The position numbers were made by a program, and so were the translations under genes. A model generated the notes under the pieces. The model made no database searches and was not told the DNA's origin. It saw nothing but the letters and a program-made list of their open reading frames with translations. A stretch of DNA of 64,000 bases from Mucilaginibacter corticis (GTDB lineage: Bacteria > Bacteroidota > Bacteroidia > Sphingobacteriales > Sphingobacteriaceae): positions 1-64,000 of the forward strand of contig NZ_VLPK01000002.1 in the NCBI RefSeq assembly GCF_007558865.1, written 5' to 3'. Every line of letters starts with the position of its first letter. Position 1 is the first letter of the stretch. Shown here piece by piece: positions 9,656 through 17,294 of the stretch.

Positions 9656-9912
9656 ATGAAGTTTGCAATATATAACCAGGGAGCGAGCAAGATCAAAATA
9701 AATGGCATGCATCATTATGGCGTTGCAGGTAATACTGTATTTTCATCAATGGCAAGCAATCGTATAAAGGAGATATCAATATCCTGAGAAGCATTTACAA
9801 GAATAACGGATTAACGATATTAAGTACGTGGGACGCGCTGCACTTACAGTTTATTGCCGTGGCCGATCAACAGACCTTAAGAAATGCGGTAGCCGCTAAG
9901 GGCGGAGCATAA
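9656..9912 (+). pseudogene. Frameshifted ORF remnant of unknown function
   Basis: From ATG 9656 the frame reads FAIYNQGASKIKINGMHHYG and ends at a TGA near 9785. A second frame, entered between about 9735 and 9766, reads KGDINILRSIYKNNG, then ILSTWDALHLQFIAVADQQT and LRNAVAAKGGA, and stops at 9910-9912. Joined by one frameshift they make one protein-like chain of about 85 residues. No family is recognised. Neighbouring fragments are also broken, so this belongs to a decayed accessory segment. Confidence 0.45.
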
Positions 9913-10457
9913 GTTGATTTTAGTGAGTTGGCAGTTAGTAATGACAGCCGGCTGTGTGGAATATGGTGATGCCTTCATAATATAATTCTTCTTATGAAAG
10001 AACCGGAAGACAAAGCCGTGGAAGAGCAGCCTAGAGCTGGCAATAATCAACGCTGTAATCAAGGAAACAGTTGTTTTTACCAAGGATTTGCCATTATGAT
10101 AAAAGGTTTTGTATAAGCTAATATAATGAAAATACGCAGTCGTAGCTACGGCTATTTGCTAATGTATCAGTTTGCGTTATTGTTAGCGGCAAAACGAAAC
10201 AACATATTTTAAGTATAATTTTTAGCATTCTCTGTTAAACTTCGATTGATGGATAAAAAAGCTATAATTTTAAACTAACAGGCTACCTATTTTTCGCTGT
10301 ATTTTAAATGAACCTAAACCTGTGACGTATCTAGTTTTTGTAGGTTTTTCCAATTGGAATTTCTGTTTTCTCTATCCACAAACGATTCTTGTGTATCTTT
10401 TTTATATGATTGATGTTGATAATAAAAGAACGGTGTATAAGTTGGATATCCCGCAAC

Positions 10458-10612
10458 GCTTGACCACCATATTTGGGGAAAATAGAAACTGAATTCCGTA
10501 ACACTTTGATCAGGTTAACATATTCATTTTAAACAGTATTTCTAAACTTTGATTACACTAATCGGTGCTCTACATCCTACGGAATTGTATTGTCAAACCT
10601 CACGGAAATTCC
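10458..10612. repeat. Diverged direct repeat, right copy (partner at 822-975)
   Basis: A 155-base segment matching 822-975 in the same orientation over its full length. On the minus strand two internal motifs align with each other: TGATCAAAGTGTTACGGAAT and TGGTCAAGCGTTGCGGGAT. Such spaced GGTCAA...CGGAAT repeats are reminiscent of IS21-family termini. The two copies enclose 9.5 kb that contains the complete sigma-fecR-susC-susD locus. Confidence 0.6.
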
Positions 10613-10941
10613 AATAAGAGGTTGGTAGCAGTAAAAAAGAGATTTGAAAATTGCGTTTTAGCACAAATGATCACTGCTAGGTTAGCTCTTTTGGTAGTGG
10701 GAAAGGATCTTGATAGTTGCTGTTTGTTTCCATTAATTATTTTAATGTTGTTTCACCTGTATCAGTTGGGTTATCTCCTCAAAAGGGCGGGGGCAATTCT
10801 TGATTTTTGAAATGTGTTTTAATGGACCGGGTGGGTGCTTATTATTGTCCCAAACCTTACTGTTGACTAAGAATCTTTATTAGAATTCAGAAAGTTTTGA
10901 TGATTCTACTGGCATTTAAAGTCAGATAATACATTTCCGGA

Positions 10942-11238
10942 CTATTTTATAGAAATTCGTATATGCTTTAAAGCTATTTCGAGGTCTTCCCGTTTATATC
11001 GAACCTTAGATCCAAGCCTGTGAGCTTTAATTAACCCACGTTTGGTGTAATCGTGTAGAGTGGGAAGAGATATACTCAGCAACTTAGCGGTTTCCTGGCG
11101 AGTTAAGATGGAATTTTCCAACTCATTTTTTGGGGGCAGCGAATTAAAACTATTCAAAATCGCTTTAAGCACGCAGGCGGAGACGAGTGATTCAAATTCT
11201 TCAGTCGTTAGGCCGGTGAATGTAATTTGTGTTGCCAT
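10942..11238 (-). CDS. Excisionase-like helix-turn-helix DNA-binding protein
   Basis: A 98-residue protein. Residues about 45-92 form an HTH_17/MerR-like winged helix: ILTRQETAKLLSISLPTLHD followed by YTKRGLIKAHRLGSKVRYKR and EDLEIAL. This is the excisionase-type domain typical of small genes in integrative elements of Bacteroidota, where it binds recombination sites or acts as a regulator. The N-terminal 40 residues (TFTGLTTEEFESLVSACV) are the usual extension of this subgroup. The next gene on the same strand (11322-12208) lies upstream and is frameshifted; no integrase is visible, so this looks like the remains of an element beside tRNA-Lys. Confidence 0.75.
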   Translation of the reverse strand: MATQITFTGLTTEEFESLVSACVLKAILNSFNSLPPKNELENSILTRQETAKLLSISLPTLHDYTKRGLIKAHRLGSKVRYKREDLEIALKHIRISIK

Positions 11239-11321
11239 ATAATTGAATTAATATGGCGCAAAGGGATTAAGAAAAGAAATTGAAAAAAATACCTAAGGGG
11301 TATTTCTAGGGATTTTTATTT

Positions 11322-12208
11322 TTAAAACTGGACTTTTTTTGAACGGGCATTTGGCTTGCTCTTATTGAATATATCTTTTAGAGTGTTTTCTTTTAGAACA
11401 TTTCCCTTGTTATCTCTGAAATTGTCGATTAAAATTCTAATTAAATTTTGATCAGAACACTGTATTTTTCCTTTCTCTTTTAATTCGTAAAATATAGTAG
11501 GAACATAATTTATAGAAATATTGGAAAAGTAAATGGGCGTTTTTCCTTCTGAAAAACTGAGTCTCAGTATCTGATTAAAATCTATCGTAATTTGATAATT
11601 GTCACAAATTTCTATTAAATCTGCTTCTGTTAATACTTTTCCACTGGCATCACTTGAAATGAATAACAAAACCTGTAATAGATTACCTGATGTTGTTTTA
11701 ATTTTATTTTTATTCAACAACTCTAAGAATATGCCGGCCAGTTCTTGAAATGAAAATTTATTTGTTAAAATTATTGGATCGTTAAATTTCTGCAATTCTC
11801 TTTCGGAATCGGCTGCTGGCATCACAAAATATTCTTTTTCGATTTCCTTTTTTCTGCCAATCAGAAATTCTAACTTTCTTTTATTATGGTTGCCAATCGA
11901 CAAGCTATCGAGTACATGCTCGTCGATTAGCTGCAGACAAAACTTATACGAATCCTCAAAACTGTCAATCTCTTTGTTCTTTTGAACCCAAAATGTATCG
12001 TTTAAATATGTGATATAATGTAAAAAACGGTTAATTTCATAAGATTCTATTTCAATGAAACGGTATTCAGAAATGCCGAATTTTTCATCATATAGTTCTA
12101 AGATGATTTGTAAAGAGAGTGATAAACTTTGAAATCCAACAATAATCGCATTATAGTCCAGCGTTTGTTGGTCAAGAGTTCTTCTTTTATCTTATCTGAG
12201 ACTTTCAT
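11322..12208 (-). pseudogene. Frameshifted gene of a mobile-element accessory protein (RteC-like layout)
   Basis: The frame open from about 12195 down to 11322 has no ATG near its start; a conventional start (ATG at 12208, reading KVSDKIKEELL) sits in another frame, so one frameshift at about 12170-12185 breaks the gene. Joined, the protein would have about 290 residues: SLSLQIILELYDEKFGISEY, then FIEIESYEINRFLHYITYLN, and a C-terminal part with FSFQELAGIFLELLNKNKIK. The helical layout and size recall RteC-type regulators of integrated conjugative elements, but no diagnostic motif is certain. An internal start (TTG at 11903) could still make the C-terminal 193 residues. Its 5' end is 72 bases from tRNA-Lys, a common integration target. 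Confidence 0.5.
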
Positions 12209-12243
12209 ATTTAACCGACAACAAATCCGACAACAAAAATCAA

Positions 12244-12275
12244 AAAAGCCCCTCTAATTGCTTAGAGAGGCTTTT
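12244..12275 (-). terminator. Intrinsic terminator of tRNA-Lys
   Basis: Stem of 14 positions with one mismatch (12244-12257 with 12262-12275), 4-base loop, and six Ts on the minus strand (12247-12242). It ends 5 bases from the 3' end of the tRNA. The A and T runs on both sides would let it act in both directions. Confidence 0.8.
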
Positions 12276-12279
12276 CTCG

Positions 12280-12352
12280 TGATCCCGCTGGGACTCGAAC
12301 CCAGGACCCCAACATTAAAAGTGTTATGCTCTACCGGCTGAGCTACGGAATC
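12280..12352 (-). tRNA. tRNA-Lys (anticodon TTT)
   Basis: 73-base cloverleaf on the minus strand. Acceptor arms GATTCCG and CGGGATC pair (one T-G), D arm has AGCTCAGCCGGTAGAGC, anticodon loop CTTTTAA, T arm GGGTTCGAGTCCC. CCA is not encoded. Promoter at 12380-12410 and terminator at 12244-12275 make it a single-gene unit. Confidence 0.95.
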
Positions 12353-12379
12353 GTTTAACCGTTTCTGATTAAAGTGGTG

Positions 12380-12410
12380 CAAATATAGGAGTATTTGACT
12401 ATGTGTGCAA
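12380..12410 (-). promoter_or_regulatory. Promoter of tRNA-Lys
   Basis: On the minus strand TTG (12410-12408), 20 bases, TATATTTG (12387-12380): a full match to the Bacteroidota -33/-7 pattern. Transcription should start near 12373, about 20 bases before the mature tRNA. Confidence 0.75.
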
Positions 12411-12462
12411 GCCTTATTTTAATTTATTTTAAAGTAATTTTAAGCGCTTCATTTTCAATTGT

Positions 12463-13464
12463 CTATAATTTAAAAATCCCGATTTTTCCGTTGTCGCCAG
12501 CTAATAACACCAAATTTCCGTGTTTTGCTTTGCGGCAAACGTTGTAACTGCTTACATCAATTTTAGCGTAGTTTTTGCCACCGTCAAGTGTGATATTTGT
12601 GCCGGATGTGCCGGTTGATAGGAAAGTATTATCGCGGATATACGTTACACATGACTGATAGCCAGCCGGAAAGGTATTTGCCATGTGCCATGTCAAACCT
12701 TTATCTACCGAATAGCAAGCGGTTGAATCTTGTTGTTTATCCTTTTGATAATCGCCGCCTACCACAATTAAATGATTATTGCCTATTGCAACAGAAAATG
12801 CCCCCTGTGCACTCTTGCCATGAATGACAGGGGCTGGCTGATGTAGCCACCCGACACTTTTTGTGTTTTTTACTATCAATTCGGCTGCGCTTCCACCGGT
12901 CGCGATAGCGAATAGCTTATTATCTGTTACCAGACAAGTGCCACTTGCCGCAAATGCGGCTTGGTTTTTTATAGCATCCGGCCCGTCAAATGGATTCCAT
13001 GTGTTACCGCCATCGTTCGTTTCTATCAATAAAAATTTATTGTTGATAGGGTCGCCCATAACAAAACCATGTTTGGTGTTAATAAAATCCATGGCGTCTA
13101 AAAAATAAGCGGTATCCGTATTACGGTAATTGACTTTCCAGTTTGCGCCGCCATCAACAGTTTTAAGTATTAATGCCGGGGTACCGGAACTCATTATTAC
13201 AGCCTCTTTATCAGAAAAAGCTTCAATATCCCTGAAATCAGATTTTTCAAATCCTTTAACCTGTTGCCAGTCCCACGTTTTGCCGCCATCGGTGGTGATG
13301 GCAATATTGCCTTTACTGCCACTTACCCAGGCAACATTATTGTCAACAACAGATAAACCGCGAATACTGGTTGGCTTGCCTTGTTGCAATAGCTCAATGC
13401 GTTGCGCAATAGCGCTTGCCGACAATAAAAGTAAGCTTGTTAAATACAATATAATATGCCTCAT
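12463..13464 (-). CDS. Secreted YCF48/BNR-repeat beta-propeller protein
   Basis: About 333 residues from the ATG at 13464 (an ATG five codons earlier, 13479, is in frame but separates the signal peptide from the start). Signal peptide RHIILYLTSLLLLSASAIAQ, then repeated blades with Asp-box-like motifs: ITTDGGKTWDW, KTVDGGANWKV, ETNDGGNTWNP, VDKGLTWHMA, LDGGKNY. This places it with the YCF48/sialidase-fold proteins that are usually annotated as photosystem-assembly-like or oxidoreductase in Bacteroidota. No catalytic residues can be assigned. It is exported to the periplasm or surface. It stands alone between two tRNA genes, so context gives no function. Confidence 0.75.
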   Translation of the reverse strand: MRHIILYLTSLLLLSASAIAQRIELLQQGKPTSIRGLSVVDNNVAWVSGSKGNIAITTDGGKTWDWQQVKGFEKSDFRDIEAFSDKEAVIMSSGTPALILKTVDGGANWKVNYRNTDTAYFLDAMDFINTKHGFVMGDPINNKFLLIETNDGGNTWNPFDGPDAIKNQAAFAASGTCLVTDNKLFAIATGGSAAELIVKNTKSVGWLHQPAPVIHGKSAQGAFSVAIGNNHLIVVGGDYQKDKQQDSTACYSVDKGLTWHMANTFPAGYQSCVTYIRDNTFLSTGTSGTNITLDGGKNYAKIDVSSYNVCRKAKHGNLVLLAGDNGKIGIFKL

Positions 13465-13560
13465 TTTAAAAATATCCAAGTTTTGATCAACCTATAAGTA
13501 AGCTGATTGCCCTAAGTTAATCTTTATGATTATTTTTTGTAAAGCAAGTGCATTTTAATA

Positions 13561-13590
13561 TTTGTTTTAGCCGTATAAAAATTATATTTG
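13561..13590 (+). promoter_or_regulatory. Promoter of the tRNA-Leu genes
   Basis: TTTG at 13561-13564, 18 bases, TATATTTG at 13583-13590, matching the Bacteroidota consensus. It lies 15 bases before tRNA-Leu(CAG); the second tRNA-Leu may be read from it as well. Confidence 0.75.
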
Positions 13591-13605
13591 CACCCTGCTT
13601 TACAG

Positions 13606-13689
13606 GCCCGGATGGCGAAATTGGTAAACGTTGCGGTCTCAGAAGCCGTTGAGAATTGTCTCTTGAGAGTTCGAGTCTCTCTTCGGGCA
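13606..13689 (+). tRNA. tRNA-Leu (anticodon CAG)
   Basis: 84-base class II tRNA. Acceptor arms GCCCGGA and TTCGGGC, D arm GGCGAAATTGGTAAAC, anticodon arm GCGGT-CTCAGAA-GCCGT, long variable arm, T arm GAGAGTTCGAGTCTCTC. CCA is not encoded. Confidence 0.93.
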
Positions 13690-13702
13690 CATCCATTTAA
13701 TC

Positions 13703-13758
13703 AAAAGTCTTAGGTCTATAGTTTAATCGAAAGATCAAAATATAGGTTTAAGACTTTT
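13703..13758 (+). other. Large hairpin between the two tRNA-Leu genes
   Basis: AAAAGTCTTA (13703-13712) pairs perfectly with TAAGACTTTT (13749-13758), and inside it CTATA (13716-13720) can pair with TATAG (13741-13745). There is no T run, so a processing signal in a shared tRNA transcript is more likely than a terminator. Confidence 0.5.
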
Positions 13759-13771
13759 AGCTTGTTATAAA

Positions 13772-13855
13772 GCCCGGGTGGCGAAATTGGTAGACGCACC
13801 ATCTTGAGGGGGTGGCATTCGTAAGGATGTACGAGTTCGAATCTCGTTCCGGGCA
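13772..13855 (+). tRNA. tRNA-Leu (anticodon GAG)
   Basis: 84-base class II tRNA. Acceptor arms GCCCGGG and TCCGGGC, anticodon arm CCATC-TTGAGGG-GGTGG, long variable arm, T arm ACGAGTTCGAATCTCGT. Its 3' end is 6 bases from the end of the terminase remnant, so this tRNA may have been the attachment site of the prophage; no second copy of its 3' end was found in the window. Confidence 0.93.
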
Positions 13856-13861
13856 CAGATC

Positions 13862-14308
13862 CTATTTATCTTTTCTTTCGTTTTTAATGTCGTTGACTTG
13901 CTGCTGTAATACGGCGACATTGTTTTCTAATACCTTTAAGCGAATCTCGTTTACACGCGACTGGCTGTCCTGAATGGTTTTGATATCATGAATGTCGCTC
14001 TTTAATGATCCATTGTGAAATTGAAATATGCGGTCTGTTTTGTTGTAATTTTTTACCAGCGTTTTTAGCTGATCTGATCTGTTGTACAAATTCAAGGCAT
14101 CGCGCAGGGCGCCTGCTTTAAGATTAGGTATATCCTGGCCAACCACAGTGATAACCTGATCGGCTTTTTCGCTGGCCAGGCAAAATAAAACCTGTTCAAT
14201 AGCGTAAGTTTTGCCCGAGCTTGTACCGCCCTGGTTAATTACAATATGTGCTGTCGACTGGTAATTACGCTTAAATAAAACAGACGCTTCGTAGTTATTT
14301 GCGGTCAT
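13862..14308 (-). pseudogene. Chimeric remnant of phage terminase large subunit
   Basis: 148 codons without a stop. Residues 1 to about 107 are the start of a phage terminase large subunit: Walker A GGTSSGKT (27-34), then ITVVGQDIPNLKAGALRD and DRIFQFHNGS. Normal large subunits have more than 400 residues with a Walker B and a C-terminal nuclease. Here the ATPase part stops early and is joined in frame to about 40 residues of coiled coil (SRVNEIRLKVLENNVAVLQQ) that look like the tail of a different small phage protein. An internal deletion that fused two phage genes explains this. It cannot package DNA, though the N-terminal part might be made as a stable peptide. Coupled to the small-subunit gene 18 bases upstream. 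Confidence 0.75.
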
Positions 14309-14326
14309 AATTAAAGGTTTTAAGTG

Positions 14327-14728
14327 TTATTGCTCAACTTCTTTCTCTGACGATGCAGGATTGGGACCGGTTTCGATCAACTGTACTTTTAAAGACTTTA
14401 CCTGCCGCGGCTTTTTACTTGTCTTTTCATACCAGCCCATACTTTTTAGGGCGAACATGGCACCGGTAGGGGCGGGGTAATGCAGCCGGCTTTCGTAATA
14501 TGCCATCACCCTAAAACGGGCACGCTTCACTTCGGCGGCATATTTGCCCTTCAATTCATAGCTATCAAAGTCTTCTTTGCTGTTAAAACCCAGGAACAAT
14601 GCCAGGCCCGCTACTGTCGGTGGCTCAGGTTTTTCGTCTTTTATTTTTTGATCATCAGGCATAAGCCCAAAGTAAGATTCGATGAGTTTTAACAGTGATT
14701 TTTCGCTTGAAAATTTTAGTTTTTTCAT
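14327..14728 (-). CDS. Phage terminase small subunit-like protein
   Basis: 133 residues, the usual length for the gp3/Terminase small subunit group of Bacteroidota phages. Typical segments are PTVAGLALFLGFNSKEDFDS (the helix-turn-helix that binds phage DNA) and YPAPTGAMFALKSMGW (the oligomerisation segment found near the C-terminus). It would recognise packaging sites for the large subunit, but its partner gene downstream is a truncated chimera, so it has probably lost its function. Intact frame; expressed leftward, away from the repressor region. Confidence 0.78.
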   Translation of the reverse strand: MKKLKFSSEKSLLKLIESYFGLMPDDQKIKDEKPEPPTVAGLALFLGFNSKEDFDSYELKGKYAAEVKRARFRVMAYYESRLHYPAPTGAMFALKSMGWYEKTSKKPRQVKSLKVQLIETGPNPASSEKEVEQ

Positions 14729-14945
14729 TGTTGATAATTAAAATGCCGGCCGGAATAAACAGTAATAAAAGATATTTGATAATTAATGGCTATATTGCTG
14801 TTAATTAATGCTTTTTGGACCGATAGTTGTTTGATAAAAGCATCCCCCTGATTGTATCTTTTTCGTTAAATTTTGTTAAATGATAGTTTGAACAACTAAT
14901 TGTAGTTTATATTCGTATTATATTTAAACCAAGCTTATCAGGTTT

Positions 14946-15506
14946 ATGAAATTTGTTAGATTTATCTTAATAATTCTGTTTTTTTCGGCCGTGATCGTAT
15001 CATGCCAGAAAGACCAGAACGTAGATTTAAGTCTGCCAAAAGCCACTAAGGCTGATACCAGCGATAATTCAGGCAATTTCTTTGCAGTTAAGGGTACATT
15101 GAACGTTACTGTTAATGATTCTACTTATACGTTTGATGCGACAAAAGATTCAATAGCCTTCATTAATGTCAATATTGACAGCAATAAATATTTTGGTATA
15201 ACCGCTATCAACAAAGCGCATACAGTTAGTTTTGGTATTAGTTCACCCGGTTTTGCAGCGCCCGATATCGTAAACGGCATTGCCGGTGGGCAATTACTGT
15301 TTAGTGCCGACAGTAAACATGTGCAGCAGTATGCTTTGACAAATAGCGAAATTCCCGGCGAGGATAATCAAATTATGCTGAAAGAGTATATGAAAGATTC
15401 TGTATTGACCAAAGGTACATTCTCTGCTACAATGGTAAATAAAACTGTCAGTCACGACCAGCCAGCCCAGATCGTTCAGGGCAATTTCAATCTCCGAATA
15501 AAATAA
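14946..15506 (+). CDS. Putative lipoprotein, unknown function
   Basis: 186 residues. Signal peptide RFILIILFFSAVIVSC with lipobox VIVSC (Cys at residue 20), so an anchored lipoprotein. The rest alternates short strands (GTLNVTVNDSTYTFDATK, KGTFSATMVNKTV) like the small beta-sandwich lipoproteins common in this phylum. No family recognised. It is on the opposite strand to the phage remnants on both sides and may be a later insertion or a lysogenic-conversion cargo gene. The upstream AT-rich stretch contains TATATTTA, one base off the -7 consensus. Confidence 0.7.
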   Translation: MKFVRFILIILFFSAVIVSCQKDQNVDLSLPKATKADTSDNSGNFFAVKGTLNVTVNDSTYTFDATKDSIAFINVNIDSNKYFGITAINKAHTVSFGISSPGFAAPDIVNGIAGGQLLFSADSKHVQQYALTNSEIPGEDNQIMLKEYMKDSVLTKGTFSATMVNKTVSHDQPAQIVQGNFNLRIK

Positions 15507-15508
15507 TC

Positions 15509-15545
15509 ACCCCCCCTCTAAATCTCCCCCGGTAGGGGAGACTTC
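15509..15545. repeat. C-rich intergenic palindrome
   Basis: Polypyrimidine stretch with a CTCCCC...GGGGAG hairpin immediately after the lipoprotein stop. Such C-rich/G-rich palindromes are frequent between genes in this group. It could help end the lipoprotein transcript, but there is no T run. Confidence 0.35.
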
Positions 15546-15624
15546 AAAAACCCTTCTGTAAGGCAGATATAGTTATAATGCGTGTTGTTATTAAAGAACA
15601 ATACAAAGATAAATAAAAATTATG

Positions 15625-15650
15625 AATAATATGCTATTTGGCATATTATT
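15625..15650 (-). terminator. Hairpin ending the leftward gene 15650-16066
   Basis: Perfect 10-base stem AATAATATGC/GCATATTATT with a 6-base loop; it touches the stop codon, and the minus strand after it is T-rich. Confidence 0.5.
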
Positions 15651-16066
15651 TACCAAATATTTACATCGGCTACTTCATTTTCTACCAGTTGGGTAAGCAG
15701 TAGTTTAACTACCGCGTCGCGGGCCCATTGCTGCTCGGTAAGGGTAGCGTCTTCCTGGTACCATCTAATGGGTTCGTTTATTTCAATGCGTGCCTTGTAC
15801 ACAAAGTTTTTCTTAGGGTGTATCTTATTGCCCTCATAGCTGTTCAGATTTTCGCCACGAATGATCTTTGCAAACTGTTTGGTGCTGATGTCAAGCTGCA
15901 GGCATTCGTCCAGCGAATTTTTAAAGTCGTGCTTGTCTTCAAGCCATAGGGTTAGTATGTCGGCGGTTAATTCATGATCGGCTACTGATATGCGGCTATA
16001 ATCATAATCAACAGAGATGATCATCCACCATAGTTTGTCTTTTAGTTTTTGTGTGATCTTTATCAT
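15650..16066 (-). CDS. Phage-associated hypothetical protein
   Basis: 138 residues, no recognised family. Helical segments (ISVADHELTADILTLWLEDK, then DECLQLDISTKQFAKIIRGE) and a basic middle (NKIHPKKNFVYKAR). No signal peptide or membrane segment. It lies on the leftward strand between the repressor region and the terminase genes, where phages of this group keep small early genes, so it was probably part of the prophage. The frame is intact. Confidence 0.6.
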   Translation of the reverse strand: MIKITQKLKDKLWWMIISVDYDYSRISVADHELTADILTLWLEDKHDFKNSLDECLQLDISTKQFAKIIRGENLNSYEGNKIHPKKNFVYKARIEINEPIRWYQEDATLTEQQWARDAVVKLLLTQLVENEVADVNIW

Positions 16067-16120
16067 TTTTAATAAGTTTTATCCATCAGTTTTTTGATGA
16101 TGGACAGGGTTTAGTGATAT

Positions 16121-16155
16121 CTCACCCGGCCCCTTCCGTGGGGAAGGCGGGTGAG
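16121..16155. terminator. GC-rich hairpin after the small phage gene
   Basis: CTCACCC/GGGTGAG and CCCTTCC/GGGAAGG nest into a long stem (16121-16155), 11 bases past the stop of the leftward gene 16166-16351. No T run; it may be an intergenic repeat rather than a terminator. Confidence 0.4.
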
Positions 16156-16165
16156 GCTGTTTTCT

Positions 16166-16351
16166 TTAAAGAACGGGGTAGGCGGGTACCCACCCGGGGA
16201 TATATTTCTGTATTGCAGCTATTTCTTTACAGAATTTGTTGCAGGTGGCCTGGTAGGCTTTGAGGCGGATACTGTGCTGCTGCTCGTCAGTGTCCTTATC
16301 TGCAGGCAATTGCGGAGTGCTATGCTTAATTGCGGAGTAAGCGATATACAT
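16166..16351 (-). CDS. Small phage-type protein (61 residues)
   Basis: A 61-residue frame ending in KEIAAIQKYIPGWVPAYP. A C-terminal segment of the kind AIQxYLPGWxPA recurs in small early proteins of Bacteroidota prophages, which makes coding likely in spite of the length. No function known. Divergent from the S24-type repressor, as early genes usually are. Confidence 0.5.
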   Translation of the reverse strand: MYIAYSAIKHSTPQLPADKDTDEQQHSIRLKAYQATCNKFCKEIAAIQKYIPGWVPAYPVL

Positions 16352-16372
16352 TTTTTAGATTTTTTTGATGTT

Positions 16373-16438
16373 TTAATGTGATAGTGGTTTGTATGCAGGG
16401 TCGCTTTTGTTACCTAAGTATAGGTGTGCAACTGCCAT
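16373..16438 (-). CDS. Possible 21-residue ORF in the early phage region
   Basis: ATG at 16438, stop at 16373, product beginning AVAHLYLGNKSDPAY. It sits 21 bases before the 61-residue gene on the same strand. Coding is not proven; listed because the spacing fits a small operon. Confidence 0.2.
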   Translation of the reverse strand: MAVAHLYLGNKSDPAYKPLSH

Positions 16439-16502
16439 TTTTGTGTTAGTTTTTGTATTTCTTTATTTTTCATACTGTTTTTTCTTTATTTTATTTGGTT
16501 TG

Positions 16503-16516
16503 TATATAATTATATA
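16503..16516. promoter_or_regulatory. Palindrome in the divergent repressor/early-gene region
   Basis: TATATAATTATATA, a perfect 14-base palindrome 85 bases before the repressor ATG and on the upstream side of the leftward early genes. It could be a repressor operator, but the whole region is AT-rich, so chance is possible. Confidence 0.3.
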
Positions 16517-16601
16517 TTAGATTCGCTGAAGATTGAATTACAAATATAAAGAAATATCTTTATTAAAAATCAAGAAAATTTGAAAAATAATTTTGAACAA
16601 T

Positions 16602-17294
16602 ATGGAAACAACTGCCAAAATCAATAAAATAAAAACGGTTCGTCCTGAAACACTGGAGTTTATCATTTTGTATAATCAGCTTAAAGGGAAAGCGTTTAGC
16701 GGCAATGCGCAACTTGCCGAGGTGCTTGGCTTTAATTCGGCCAGTTCTATTACAGAAATTATAAAGAGCCGTCAGAATATAGATCCTGAAAAATTCAGAA
16801 TATTTAAAGAAAAGTATAAAGATTTTATTGAGGGCACTGCCTACGTACAGGATACGCCGGTATCGCGGGTAGCAGAGGGTATACCGATGTATGAAATTAC
16901 GGCTACAGCATCAGGCGTTGAGGTTTATAATGATATTAATGATACGCAGCCCGTGGGCCGTATGAATTTCCCCGGCATTGAGGATTGTGATTTTGCTTTA
17001 CCGGTTTGGGGGCACTCTATGTACCCGTATCTTGAAAACGGCTGTTGGGTGGCCTTAAAGGTTATCCACGATAAAAAGATTTTACCCGGCGAGGTCTATT
17101 ACATAGAGTGGGGCGAGTACCGTATGTACAAACGCCTTTTATTGGGCGATAACAAAGACGAGGTTATAGCACACTCAGATAATACTACCGAAATGATTGG
17201 CAATCAGCTTAAGTACGCGCCATTTGTTATTAAGATAGCCGATATTAAAAAACTTTGCCTGGTTAAGGATATCCATAAAAAACATAATCATTAA
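16602..17294 (+). CDS. Phage repressor, XRE-like HTH with S24 (LexA-like) C-terminal domain
   Basis: About 230 residues from the ATG at 16602 (a TTG three codons earlier is less likely). N-terminal DNA-binding part (about 10-75, LAEVLGFNSASSITEIIKSR) and a C-terminal S24 peptidase fold with the serine in GHSMYP (Ser139) and the lysine in YRMYKRLL (Lys177). In CI/LexA-type repressors this Ser-Lys pair carries out self-cleavage on RecA activation; the usual Ala-Gly scissile pair is not obvious here (SG at 104-105 is the nearest). It should hold the leftward early genes silent. Its TAA overlaps the ATG of the next gene by one base. Confidence 0.85.
   Translation: METTAKINKIKTVRPETLEFIILYNQLKGKAFSGNAQLAEVLGFNSASSITEIIKSRQNIDPEKFRIFKEKYKDFIEGTAYVQDTPVSRVAEGIPMYEITATASGVEVYNDINDTQPVGRMNFPGIEDCDFALPVWGHSMYPYLENGCWVALKVIHDKKILPGEVYYIEWGEYRMYKRLLLGDNKDEVIAHSDNTTEMIGNQLKYAPFVIKIADIKKLCLVKDIHKKHNH

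Larger units (their letters stand above)
9275..10941. other. Decayed intergenic region
   Basis: About 1.7 kb without an intact gene. It holds a 22-codon coding-like remnant rich in Thr and Lys (ATG 9487 to TAG 9555) followed by a strong hairpin (9566-9598), a frameshifted remnant (9656-9912), a short coding-like tail near 10030-10100 (LAIINAVIKETVVFTKDLP in one frame), and the right copy of the direct repeat (10458-10612). The open frame 10565-10810 overlaps the repeat and has no recognisable domain. The pattern fits old accessory DNA losing its genes. Confidence 0.55.

Noticed and set aside
10565..10810. Plus-strand 81-codon frame
   Set aside because: It begins inside the direct repeat and looks like noncoding sequence that happens to be open.
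12280..13855. Attachment-site duplications of the tRNA-Lys or tRNA-Leu 3' ends
   Set aside because: I looked for second copies of the tRNA 3' ends on the far sides of the phage and element remnants and found none in the window.
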